A stretch of 64,000 nucleotides of DNA from NCBI RefSeq assembly GCF_050433385.1, contig NZ_JBNPXI010000003.1, forward strand, positions 1 through 64,000, in the 5' to 3' direction. The translations under genes and the position numbers were made by a program. This document shows, one piece after another, positions 9,736 to 18,643 of this stretch (position 1 is the stretch's first letter; the number at the start of each line of letters is the position of its first letter). The stretch comes from Brassicibacter mesophilus. GTDB lineage: Bacteria > Bacillota > Clostridia > Tissierellales > Proteiniboraceae. A model generated the notes under the pieces. It did no database searches and was not told where the DNA came from. It was given only the letters and a program-made list of their open reading frames with translations.

Positions 9736-10758
9736 GTGGAAAAAAATAATATTTTATTAGATGTTAAGGATTTAACTGTATCATTTGACACCTATGCAGG
9801 AGAGGTTCAAGCAGTTAGAGGAACAACTTTTCATGTAAACAAGGGTGAAACTTTAGCTATAGTTGGAGAGTCAGGCTGCGGAAAATCTGTTACAGCACAA
9901 ACAGTAATGCAGCTTATACCGATGCCTCCAGGAAAAATAAAAAAAGGTTCCGTTATGTTCAATGGAAAAGACCTTGCTAAACTTACAGATAGACAAATGG
10001 AAGCTGTTCGTGGTAAGGAAATAAGTATGATATTCCAAGATCCTATGACATCCCTTAACCCAACCATGAGAATTGGTAAGCAAATAATGGAAGGTCTTAT
10101 AAAGCATCAAAAAATGAACAAATCAGAAGCGAAAGAAAGAGCTATAGAGATGCTCAAGCTTGTTGGTATGCCAACACCTGAAAAACGTGTTGAGCAATAT
10201 CCGCATGAATTTAGTGGTGGTATGAGACAAAGAGCGATGATAGCTATAGCACTTGCATGTAATCCAAAACTATTAATAGCTGACGAGCCTACTACAGCTC
10301 TTGATGTTACTATTCAGGCTCAAATTATGGATCTTATGAAGGATTTACAACGTAAACTAAATACTTCAATAATACTAATAACTCATGACCTTGGAGTTGT
10401 TGCTGATGTTGCTGACAGAGTAGTTGTTATGTATGCTGGAGTTATTATAGAGTCTGGTACTCTTGATGAAATATTCTATAAGCCTCAACATCCATATACT
10501 TGGGGATTATTAAAATCTGTACCTAGATTGGATACAAAAGAAGATGAAAGATTGTTGCCAATAGATGGTACACCACCAGACTTATTTGCACCTCCAAAAG
10601 GATGTCCTTTTGCAGCTAGATGTGATTATGCAATGCCAGTATGTAGGGATAATTATCCTGAGAAGTCACAGTTAAGTGATACTCATCATGTTCACTGCTG
10701 GTTACAACATGAAATGGCTCCAAAAGTTGAAAACCCTACAGCTAAGGGAGGGAGATAG
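9736..10758 (+). CDS. oppD: Oligopeptide ABC transporter ATPase OppD
   Basis: ATP-hydrolysing subunit of the peptide importer. Walker A GESGCGKS, Q-loop FQDPMTSLNP, signature FSGGMRQRAMIAIALAC, Walker B LLIADEPTTALDVT and H-loop LITHDLG are all present. The C-terminal oligopeptide/dipeptide domain contains GCPFAARCDYAMPVC, the Cys motif that carries an iron-sulfur cluster in characterised Opp/Dpp ATPases. Starts with GTG 9736 behind an AGGGGGG ribosome site. 340 residues. Its stop overlaps a GTG in front of oppF, so translation is probably coupled. Confidence 0.93.
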   Translation: MEKNNILLDVKDLTVSFDTYAGEVQAVRGTTFHVNKGETLAIVGESGCGKSVTAQTVMQLIPMPPGKIKKGSVMFNGKDLAKLTDRQMEAVRGKEISMIFQDPMTSLNPTMRIGKQIMEGLIKHQKMNKSEAKERAIEMLKLVGMPTPEKRVEQYPHEFSGGMRQRAMIAIALACNPKLLIADEPTTALDVTIQAQIMDLMKDLQRKLNTSIILITHDLGVVADVADRVVVMYAGVIIESGTLDEIFYKPQHPYTWGLLKSVPRLDTKEDERLLPIDGTPPDLFAPPKGCPFAARCDYAMPVCRDNYPEKSQLSDTHHVHCWLQHEMAPKVENPTAKGGR

Positions 10759-10760
10759 TG

Positions 10761-11726
10761 ATGACTGATAACAGAAAGACTTTAATCGAAGTACGTAACC
10801 TAAAAAAACACTTTAATGTTGGAAGAGGATTAACACTAAAAGCAGTTGACGGAATTAATCTAAGCATAAAAGAAGGAGAAACTGTAGGACTAGTTGGAGA
10901 ATCAGGTTGCGGTAAATCTACAACAGGTAGAACAATAATCAGATTGTATGATGCTACCGAAGGTGACGTTATTTTCGAAGGTATGAATGTTCATCAATTA
11001 AATAAAAAAGAATTAAAGAATTTTACTAGAAAAGCCCAAATGATATTCCAAGATCCATATGCTTCGTTAAATCCTAGAATGACAGTTACTGATATTATAG
11101 GTGAAGGTATTGATATACATGGATTATATAAAGGAAAAGAAAGACAAAAAAGAATATATGACTTATTAGAACTTGTTGGATTAAGTAGAGAGCATGCTAG
11201 TAGATACCCACATGAGTTTAGTGGTGGTCAAAGACAACGTATAGGAATCGCAAGAGCTCTTGCAATTGAACCAAAACTTATAGTATGTGATGAGCCTATA
11301 TCAGCACTTGATGTTTCAATACAAGCACAGGTTGTAAATCTTCTTGAAGATTTACAAAAAGAGTTTAATTTAACTTATTTATTTATAGCTCATGACTTGA
11401 GTATGGTTAAGCATATTTCAGATAGAATAGCTGTTATGTATCTAGGTGCAATAGTTGAGTTAACAAGTAGTAACGAACTTTATGATAATCCATTGCATCC
11501 ATACACTCAGGCTCTATTATCTGCTGTACCTATACCAGATCCTGAGGTAGAGAGAAAGAGACAAAGAATAATGCTAGAGGGGGATGTTCCAAGTCCAATA
11601 AATCCACCTCCAGGATGCAAATTCCAAGGAAGATGTAGACTGGTTCAGCCTATATGTAAAGAAAAAGCACCAGAATTAAGAGAGGTTTGTCCAGGTCACT
11701 CAGTCGCATGTCATATGGTAAAATAG
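10761..11726 (+). CDS. oppF: Oligopeptide ABC transporter ATPase OppF
   Basis: Second ATPase subunit, 321 residues. It has Walker A GESGCGKST, FQDPYASLNPRMTV, signature FSGGQRQRIGIARALA, Walker B LIVCDEPISALDVS and the C-terminal Cys block GCKFQGRC. ATG 10761 is preferred to the overlapping GTG 10758 because AGGGAGGGAG precedes it at normal distance. It works as a heterodimer with OppD on the cytoplasmic face. Followed closely by the first oppA. Confidence 0.93.
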   Translation: MTDNRKTLIEVRNLKKHFNVGRGLTLKAVDGINLSIKEGETVGLVGESGCGKSTTGRTIIRLYDATEGDVIFEGMNVHQLNKKELKNFTRKAQMIFQDPYASLNPRMTVTDIIGEGIDIHGLYKGKERQKRIYDLLELVGLSREHASRYPHEFSGGQRQRIGIARALAIEPKLIVCDEPISALDVSIQAQVVNLLEDLQKEFNLTYLFIAHDLSMVKHISDRIAVMYLGAIVELTSSNELYDNPLHPYTQALLSAVPIPDPEVERKRQRIMLEGDVPSPINPPPGCKFQGRCRLVQPICKEKAPELREVCPGHSVACHMVK

Positions 11727-11781
11727 GCACTACTATGTATCTATTTTACTCATAATAAAAAATCAAAGGAGGAATATCAAA

Positions 11782-13458
11782 ATGAAAATGAGCAAATGGA
11801 TAGTGTTAATGCTAGTAGTTGTTATGGTTTTAACACTAGGATTAGCTGGTTGTGGTAAAAATGAGCCGGCTCCAACAGGAACAAATGATGACAATGCTTC
11901 ACAAGGTGAAGAACAATTAGCAGAAGAGCAAGTATTAAGAGTAAACTGGCAACAAGATCCACCAGATTTAGACCCACAAACTACGACAGACCAGGTATCT
12001 TTCTGGATTATAAACGCTGTATATGAAGGTCTTGTAAGACTTCAGCCAGACGGAAGTATCCAAAAAGGTTCTGGTATGGCAGAAGATTGGGAAATAAGCG
12101 AAGATGGATTAACATATACATTTAAGCTTAGAGATGCAAAATGGTCAGATGGAACTCCAGTAACTGCACATGATTTTGAGTATGCTTGGAAAAGAGCAAT
12201 AGACCCAGAAGTTGCATCTGAATATGCATATCAGTTCTATCACATAAAAAATGCAGAAGCATATAACACTAAAGAAATTACAGACGTAAACGAAGTTGGT
12301 GTTAAAGCTTTAGATGAGAAGACATTACAAGTTGAACTTGTAAGACCAACACCATTCTTCTTAAGCTTAACTTCATTCATTTCTTATATACCAGCTCAAA
12401 AAGCAGCTGTAGAAAAATTTGGTGCGGAATTTGCATCAGCTCCTGACAAAATGGTTTATTGTGGACCGTTTATGGTAGATGAATGGACAAGAGAGCAAAG
12501 CTTAAGTCTAGTTAAAAATCCTAGCTACTGGGATGCAGAAGCAGTTAAGCTTGAAAGAATCGAAGGAGATATGATTACAGATAACAATACAAAAATCAAT
12601 CTTTATGAAACTGGAGAACTTGATACTACAGCTGTTCCTGCAGAATTCATGGGAAAATATAAAGATACTCCTGAATTTGAATCATTAGCAGAAGCTTCTA
12701 CTTGGTATTTACAATTTAACATGGTTGATAAATATTTCAGCAACATAAATATAAGAAAAGCATTTGCTTATGCAACAGATAGAAAATCATATGTTGATAA
12801 CGTATTAGCAGATGGTTCATTAGTACCTGGTGGATTAACTCCTGAATTAATTCCAGGTAAAGGTGGTAAAGAGTTTGCTGAAAATAGAGGTGAATTATTA
12901 CCAGAATTTGATGTAGCAAAAGCTAAGGAACATTTTGAAAAAGGTCTTTCAGAACTAGGAATTACTAAAGAGGAATTTGAAAAGCATGCATTCCTATTAA
13001 CAGGTGACAGCACTTGGTGGAATAGAACAGGTCAAGCAATGCAACAAATGTGGAAAGAAAACTTAGGCGTAGAGTTAAGAATAGAAGCAGTATCATTTGC
13101 ACTTCGTCTAGAAAGATATAACAACAAAGATTACTGTATAAGTATAGCTGGTTGGAATGGAGACTATAACGACCCAATGACATTCATGGATTTATTTGTA
13201 ACAAATGGTGGAAATAACGATGCATACTATTCTAATCCAGAATTTGATGCTCTAATTAAGAAGGCTAATGAAGAAACTGGAGATACAAGAATAGATGCAA
13301 TGATAGAAGGGGAAAAAATGTTAGCTGAAGACATGCCAATATTCCCTATATTTAGCCCTGCAAGAGTATTTGTTCAAAAAGATTATGTTAAAGGTATAGC
13401 AAGATTCCCAGTTGGTTGTGATACTGAATATAAATGGGCTTATGTTTTAAAGCATTAA
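11782..13458 (+). CDS. oppA: Oligopeptide-binding lipoprotein OppA, copy 1
   Basis: Extracellular substrate-binding lipoprotein (SBP_bac_5 family) of 558 residues. An N-terminal Lys followed by a hydrophobic segment ends in the lipobox LAGC (Cys about 25). The family blocks DPPDLDPQTTTDQVSF, LRDAKWSDGTPVTAHDF and YAWKRAIDPEVA are present, and WNGDYNDPMTFMDL lies near the C-terminus. AAAGGAGG precedes ATG 11782. Last gene of the opp operon, closed by its own terminator. It is nearly a twin of copies 2 and 3; long stretches are identical in DNA to copy 3. Confidence 0.93.
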   Translation: MKMSKWIVLMLVVVMVLTLGLAGCGKNEPAPTGTNDDNASQGEEQLAEEQVLRVNWQQDPPDLDPQTTTDQVSFWIINAVYEGLVRLQPDGSIQKGSGMAEDWEISEDGLTYTFKLRDAKWSDGTPVTAHDFEYAWKRAIDPEVASEYAYQFYHIKNAEAYNTKEITDVNEVGVKALDEKTLQVELVRPTPFFLSLTSFISYIPAQKAAVEKFGAEFASAPDKMVYCGPFMVDEWTREQSLSLVKNPSYWDAEAVKLERIEGDMITDNNTKINLYETGELDTTAVPAEFMGKYKDTPEFESLAEASTWYLQFNMVDKYFSNINIRKAFAYATDRKSYVDNVLADGSLVPGGLTPELIPGKGGKEFAENRGELLPEFDVAKAKEHFEKGLSELGITKEEFEKHAFLLTGDSTWWNRTGQAMQQMWKENLGVELRIEAVSFALRLERYNNKDYCISIAGWNGDYNDPMTFMDLFVTNGGNNDAYYSNPEFDALIKKANEETGDTRIDAMIEGEKMLAEDMPIFPIFSPARVFVQKDYVKGIARFPVGCDTEYKWAYVLKH

Positions 13459-13470
13459 TATAGAATAATA

Positions 13471-13502
13471 AAAAATGACGGTTAAGTTAACCGTCATTTT
13501 TT
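13471..13502 (+). terminator. Terminator after oppA copy 1
   Basis: AAAAATGACGGTTAA and TTAACCGTCATTTTT form an almost loopless perfect stem followed by T's. Confidence 0.9.
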
Positions 13503-13734
13503 ATTGCATGAAAATAATATGTGAAAGTATTAAATTATTTGAAATTTAAGTAGATTCATAATATTAAAAAAATGTAACGAAAATGTTGCGTTTTCTTAAT
13601 TTGATTATGAAGGAAATGAAAGATAAATAGCAAATTAATATATTATTAAGAAATATCTGACATAAAAGGGGGGACATAAAAAAGTATTCTTTTAACAAAA
13701 ACTTTTATCAAAAAAATAAAAGGGGGATTTATAA

Positions 13735-15435
13735 ATGAAAACTAAAAAATGGATAACATTATTTTTAGCAGTTGTTATGGTATTATCGCTTGGCTTGGCA
13801 GGTTGTACTAAAGATACTCCAACTGACCCAGCACAAACAACACAAGATGATCAACAACAACAAACTACAGAAAATACGGGAGAGGTTTTAGCAGATGAAC
13901 AGGTTTTAAGAATAAATTTAGCTCAAGATCCACCAGACTTAGACCCACAAACAACAACAGACCAAGTTTCTTTCTGGATTGTAAACTCAGTATATGAAGG
14001 TCTAGTAAGACAGCTTCCAGATGGAAGTATCCAAAAAGGTTCTGGTTTGGCAGAAGATTGGGAAATAAGTGAAGATGGATTAACATACACATTTAAGATT
14101 AGAAATGCAAACTGGTCAGATGGAACTCCAGTAACTGCACATGATTTTGAATATGCTTGGAAAAGATCAATAGACCCAGAAGTTGCAGCAGAATATGCAT
14201 ACCAGTTCTATCACATAAAAAATGCAGAAGCATATAATACTAAAGAAATTACAGATGTAAATGAAGTTGGTGTTAAAGCTTTAGATGAAAAGACATTACA
14301 AGTTGAACTTGAAAGACCAACACCATTCTTCTTAAGTTTAACTTCATTCATTTCTTATATACCAGCTCAAAAAGCAGCTGTAGAAAAATTCGGTGAAGAA
14401 TTTGCATCAGCTCCTGATAAGATGGTTTATAGCGGACCGTTTATGGTAGATGAGTGGACAAGAGAACAAAAGCTTATAATGGTTAAAAACCCAAATTATT
14501 GGGATGCAGAAGCAGTTAAGCTTGAAAGAATTGAAGGAGATATGATTACAGATAACAATACAAGAATCAATCTTTATGAAACTGGAGAACTTGATACTAC
14601 AGGTGTTCCTTCAGAATTCATGGAAAAATACAAAGATACTCCTGAGTTTGAATCATTAGCTCAAGCTTCTACTTGGTTCTTACAGTTTAATATGGAAGAT
14701 AAATATTTCAGTAACATAAATATCAGAAAAGCATTTGCACTTGCAACAGACAAGAAATCATATGTTGATAATGTTCTAAATGACGGCTCAATAGTAGCAG
14801 AAGGCTTTACACCAGGATTATTACCAGGAAAAGATGGTAAGGAGTTTGTTGAAAATCGTGGTAACGTATTAAGTGAATATGAATTTGATGCAGCAAAAGC
14901 TAAGGAATACTTTGAAAAAGGTCTTTCAGAACTAGGAATCACTAAAGAGCAATTCCAAGAGCATGCATTCTTACTAACAGGAGACAGCACTTGGTGGAAT
15001 AGAACAGGTCAAGCAATACAACAAATGTGGAAAGATACCCTAGGTGTAGAATTAAGAATAGAAGCAGTATCATTTGCTCTTCGTCTAGAAAGATACAACA
15101 ATAAGGACTATACCGTAAGTATAGCAGGATGGTTAGGAGATTATAATGATCCAATGACATACATGGATTGGCCTGTAACAGATGGTGGAAATAATGACAC
15201 ATATTATTCTAATCCAGAATTTGATGCTTTAATTAAGAAAGCTACAATAGGTCAAGGTGATGAAAGAATAGATGCAATGGTTGAAGCTGAAAAAGTATTA
15301 GCAAAAGATTTACCATTATTCCCTATATTCCATGATGCAAGAGTATTTATACAGAAATCATATGTTAAAGGTATAGCAAGATTCCCAGTTGGTTGTGATA
15401 CTGAGTGGAAATGGGCTTATATTCTTAAACATTAA
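13735..15435 (+). CDS. oppA: Oligopeptide-binding lipoprotein OppA, copy 2
   Basis: A 566-residue lipoprotein with lipobox LAGC and a Gln/Thr-rich linker longer than in copy 1. The body is almost the same as copies 1 and 3 but differs at probable ligand-contact zones (for example SIVAEGFTPGLLPGKDG in place of LVPGGLTPELIPGKGG, and TYMDWPVTDGG in place of TFMDLFVTNGG). AAAAGGGGG lies before ATG 13735. It is flanked by terminators, and a weak promoter-like TTGATT-17-TAAATA sits near 13600, so it is probably transcribed separately from opp operon 1. Likely feeds the same OppBCDF core with a different peptide preference. Confidence 0.92.
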   Translation: MKTKKWITLFLAVVMVLSLGLAGCTKDTPTDPAQTTQDDQQQQTTENTGEVLADEQVLRINLAQDPPDLDPQTTTDQVSFWIVNSVYEGLVRQLPDGSIQKGSGLAEDWEISEDGLTYTFKIRNANWSDGTPVTAHDFEYAWKRSIDPEVAAEYAYQFYHIKNAEAYNTKEITDVNEVGVKALDEKTLQVELERPTPFFLSLTSFISYIPAQKAAVEKFGEEFASAPDKMVYSGPFMVDEWTREQKLIMVKNPNYWDAEAVKLERIEGDMITDNNTRINLYETGELDTTGVPSEFMEKYKDTPEFESLAQASTWFLQFNMEDKYFSNINIRKAFALATDKKSYVDNVLNDGSIVAEGFTPGLLPGKDGKEFVENRGNVLSEYEFDAAKAKEYFEKGLSELGITKEQFQEHAFLLTGDSTWWNRTGQAIQQMWKDTLGVELRIEAVSFALRLERYNNKDYTVSIAGWLGDYNDPMTYMDWPVTDGGNNDTYYSNPEFDALIKKATIGQGDERIDAMVEAEKVLAKDLPLFPIFHDARVFIQKSYVKGIARFPVGCDTEWKWAYILKH

Positions 15436-15447
15436 GATGAAATAAGA

Positions 15448-15480
15448 ATACAGCGGTTATTTACCGCTGTATTTTTATTT
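15448..15480 (+). terminator. Terminator after oppA copy 2
   Basis: ATACAGCGGT and ACCGCTGTAT with a TATT loop, followed by a T-rich tail. Confidence 0.88.
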
Positions 15481-15658
15481 AGACACAAATATTAATATAA
15501 AAATATAAATTAGCAGTAAAAGACATGGTAAAAAAATTATTTCTTTTATTGCTAATTTGCATTTTTTGTTTTTAAAGCTAATAAAAAATGTTAAAACTAT
15601 GTAAAATAGTACAACCTAGGTTTATAAACGGCTTAAGAACATTGTAGATAATATTGGC

Positions 15659-15687
15659 TTGACAAAATATTAAATTTTCTTTATACT
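15659..15687 (+). promoter_or_regulatory. Sigma-A promoter for oppA copy 3
   Basis: TTGACA (15659-15664), exactly 17 bases, then TATACT (15682-15687). It lies about 195 bases before the gene in a 446-base intergenic space that otherwise holds only AT-rich leader sequence and the GGTGGGTGCAATA stretch near 15810. Confidence 0.7.
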
Positions 15688-15882
15688 TTAATTAATGTTA
15701 AGTAACATCATTAACAAAATGTAATAAATTATATACAAACTATTAATATTTTAATCCATCTTTGCATAGTTAGTTCAGCAATAAAATTATATTATTCTAG
15801 CAATAAGGTGGGTGCAATATTTTGTGGTTGTAGGAGGTTTATTACATTCAAAAACTAGTATTAAAGGGGGAAGATTTAAAAA

Positions 15883-17580
15883 ATGAAAATGAAGAAGTGG
15901 ATAGTATTAACACTAGTATTTGTGATGGTATTATCATTGGGGTTATCTGGTTGTAAAAAGCAGGAGCCTGAACCAACAGGAACAGAAGAGCCAGGGCAAA
16001 CAGAAACAGAACAACCTGTTGAGCAAACAGGTGAGCAATTAGCGGATGATCAATTGCTAAAAATTAACCTTGGTGCAGATCCACCAGATTTAGATCCACA
16101 AACTACAACAGACCAAGTATCTTTCTGGATTATAAACGCTGTATATGAAGGTCTTGTAAGACTTCAGCCAGACGGAAGTATCCAAAAAGGTTCTGGTATG
16201 GCAGAAGATTGGGAAATAAGTGAAGACGGTTTAACATACACATTTAAGCTTAGAGATGCAAACTGGTCAGATGGAACTCCAGTAACTGCACATGATTTTG
16301 AGTATGCTTGGAAAAGAGCAATAGATCCAGCTGTTGCAGCAGAATATGCATATCAGTTCTATCACATAAAGAATGCAGAAGCATATAACACTGAAGAAAT
16401 TAAAGATGTAAACGAAGTTGGTATCAAAGCTTTAGACGAGAAGACATTACAAGTTGAACTTGTAAGACCAACACCATTCTTCTTAAGCTTAACTTCATTC
16501 ATTACTTATATACCAGCTCAAAAAGCAGCTGTAGAAAAATTCGGTGAAGAATTTGCATCAGCTCCGGATAAAATGGTATTTAGCGGACCATTCATGATAG
16601 ATGAATGGACAAGAGAGCAGAAACTTGTAATGGTTAAAAACTCTAGCTACTGGGATGCAGAAGCAGTTAAGCTTGAAAGAATCGAAGGAGATATGATTAC
16701 AGATAACAATACAAAAATCAATCTTTATGAAACTGGAGAACTTGATACAACAGCTGTTCCTTCAGAATTCATGGAAAAATACAAAGATACTCCTGAGTTT
16801 GAATCATTAGCAGAAGCTACAACTTGGTACTTACAATTTAACATGGTTGATAAATATTTTAGTAATGAAAATATAAGAAAAGCATTTGCTTATGCAACAG
16901 ATAGAAAATCATATGTTGAGAATGTATTAGCAGACGGTTCTATAGTACCTGGTGGATTAACTCCTGGACTAATCCCAGGTAAAGGTGGTAAAGAGTTTGC
17001 TGAAAATAGAGGTAATGTATTGCCAGAATTTGATGCAGCAAAAGCTAAGGAATACTTTGAAAAAGGTCTTTCAGAACTAGGAATCACTAAAGAGCAATTC
17101 CAAGAGCATGCATTCTTACTAACAGGAGACAGCACTTGGTGGAATAGAACAGGTCAAGCAATGCAACAAATGTGGAAAGAAAACCTAGGCGTAGAGTTAA
17201 GAATAGAAGCAGTATCATTTGCACTTCGTCTAGAAAGATATAACAACAAAGATTACTGTATAAGTATAGCTGGTTGGGGTGGAGACTACAACGACCCAAT
17301 GACATTTATGGATTTATTTGTAACAAATGGTGGAAACAACGATGCATATTATTCTAATCCAGAATTTGATGCTCTAATTAAGAAAGCTACTGAAGAAACT
17401 GGAGATGCAAGAATAGATGCAATGGTTGAAGGCGAAAAGATATTAGCTAAAGAAATGCCAATATTCCCAATTTTCCATCCAGCAAGAGTATTTATTCAAA
17501 GAGATTATGTTAAAGGTATAGCAAGATTCCCAGTTGGTTGTGACACTGAGTGGAAATGGGCTTATGTTTTAAAACACTAA
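15883..17580 (+). CDS. oppA: Oligopeptide-binding lipoprotein OppA, copy 3
   Basis: A 565-residue SBP_bac_5 lipoprotein; lipobox LSGC. The linker after the Cys is rich in Glu, Thr, Gln and Pro. The first two-thirds and the segment around 17155-17330 are close to copy 1 at DNA level, while about 17040-17155 matches copy 2 (for example TKEQFQEHAFLLTGD), making it a mosaic. AAAGGGGGAAG precedes ATG 15883. It has its own promoter and terminator. Predicted to deliver peptides to OppBCDF. Confidence 0.93.
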   Translation: MKMKKWIVLTLVFVMVLSLGLSGCKKQEPEPTGTEEPGQTETEQPVEQTGEQLADDQLLKINLGADPPDLDPQTTTDQVSFWIINAVYEGLVRLQPDGSIQKGSGMAEDWEISEDGLTYTFKLRDANWSDGTPVTAHDFEYAWKRAIDPAVAAEYAYQFYHIKNAEAYNTEEIKDVNEVGIKALDEKTLQVELVRPTPFFLSLTSFITYIPAQKAAVEKFGEEFASAPDKMVFSGPFMIDEWTREQKLVMVKNSSYWDAEAVKLERIEGDMITDNNTKINLYETGELDTTAVPSEFMEKYKDTPEFESLAEATTWYLQFNMVDKYFSNENIRKAFAYATDRKSYVENVLADGSIVPGGLTPGLIPGKGGKEFAENRGNVLPEFDAAKAKEYFEKGLSELGITKEQFQEHAFLLTGDSTWWNRTGQAMQQMWKENLGVELRIEAVSFALRLERYNNKDYCISIAGWGGDYNDPMTFMDLFVTNGGNNDAYYSNPEFDALIKKATEETGDARIDAMVEGEKILAKEMPIFPIFHPARVFIQRDYVKGIARFPVGCDTEWKWAYVLKH

Positions 17581-17594
17581 TCTGAAATAGAAAG

Positions 17595-17622
17595 ACAGCG
17601 GTGAAATCACCGCTGTTTTTTA
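17595..17622 (+). terminator. Terminator after oppA copy 3
   Basis: ACAGCGGTGA and TCACCGCTGT followed by TTTTTT. The stem shares the CAGCGGT core with the copy 2 terminator, another sign of common descent by duplication. Confidence 0.9.
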
Positions 17623-17686
17623 TTGTGCAAATTATTCTATGAAGTATATTTATATTTACAATGCCCAATAATATCTATTAAATCCT

Positions 17687-17848
17687 TTAGGAGAAAGTTA
17701 TGTCTGTTTTTTTGTTATCAATACTATTATTTTTACATTTAAAATAAGGACAATTACTTAAAGTATTTCCCAAGGAATTAGTGATATGATTTAGAGTACA
17801 CACTCCATCTGATTCATGTATGCATTTTTCAGAGCAATTAATGGTCAA
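17687..17848 (-). CDS. Small Cys-rich protein (clostridial mini-protein)
   Basis: A 53-codon gene on the minus strand with a TTG start and an AGGAGGTG ribosome site nine bases upstream. The protein begins MTINCSEKCIHESDGVCTLN and goes on to a CPYFKC motif; five Cys residues lie at about 5, 9, 17, 33 and 38. This looks like the clostridial family of short proteins with an INC-x3-C-x7-C-T-L core, often mislabelled as hydroxymyristoyl-ACP dehydratase. The spacing suggests metal or iron-sulfur binding. Its function is unknown. The clear ribosome site and motif make it a real gene despite the short length. Confidence 0.7.
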   Translation of the reverse strand: MTINCSEKCIHESDGVCTLNHITNSLGNTLSNCPYFKCKNNSIDNKKTDITFS

Positions 17849-18037
17849 TATGATATACACCTCCTGCTATGTAGTATTTTAAATATTGTAAGTTAAAGAT
17901 AAAACTATTTTAACCTAAGGATAAATATTTTATAACACATAAGAAACTATATACTTTTTGGATTTAGTTTTATAATAAAATGTGCTATTCTAGTAGATAG
18001 GAATAATTATAATTAAGACAGAATAGGAGATGATTTG

Positions 18038-18643
18038 GTGCTATACCCGGATTATACGGAAACAGGATATGTATACCATATTGCTCCAATAACAGACTTA
18101 GATAAAATACTTAAAGAAGGAATAAAGTATGACGACAAAAATACATATCTATCAAAGTATCTAAAATTCCATAAGCATATAGATTTACATAAACCAGATT
18201 ATATTCCAGATTGGGTGATTAGAGAAAAAGCTATATTTTCAAGCATGAATTTTCATGACAGTCACTGTTGGCATTCACATACAGTTATTATGGCTATCAA
18301 GGTCAATCCTTATAAATGTTGGATTGCAAACGAAAATTTAGCAAATAAACTATACGAACCATTTATATTAAAAGATACTATAGGGTTTAGTTGCGCATGT
18401 GATTATCTTAAACTTAATGAAGAGTCAATATTAAGGAATTATTGGGATACTTCATTAAGCTTCATTGATAATCTAGAAACAAGAAAAGATAAGGAAGAAG
18501 GATATGATGCAGAAGTCTTAATATTTCATGATATTAGATTTGAGGATATAAAGCCACTATTTATAGTTTCTGACCATCATATAATGTCTATAGAACAATG
18601 GAAAGAGTTTTTTTCAAGGGGGACTAACAATGGAAATAGGTAA
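18038..18643 (+). CDS. Unknown protein, possible ADP-ribosyltransferase-like fold
   Basis: A 201-residue soluble protein that I do not firmly recognise. The N-terminus YVYHIAPITDLDKILKEGI resembles the start of DarT/DUF4433-type and related ADP-ribosyltransferase folds, where a conserved Tyr-His is followed by a helix ending in Leu-x-x-Ile-Leu-x-x-Gly. His-rich segments follow (FHDSHCWHSHTVIMAIKV) and the tail contains EGYDAEVLIFHDIRFEDI, in which a Glu followed by a strand could be the catalytic Glu. That is inference. GTG 18038 is preferred to TTG 18035 from the spacing to AGGAG. The 3' end overlaps the next gene by 14 bases. Confidence 0.6.
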   Translation: MLYPDYTETGYVYHIAPITDLDKILKEGIKYDDKNTYLSKYLKFHKHIDLHKPDYIPDWVIREKAIFSSMNFHDSHCWHSHTVIMAIKVNPYKCWIANENLANKLYEPFILKDTIGFSCACDYLKLNEESILRNYWDTSLSFIDNLETRKDKEEGYDAEVLIFHDIRFEDIKPLFIVSDHHIMSIEQWKEFFSRGTNNGNR

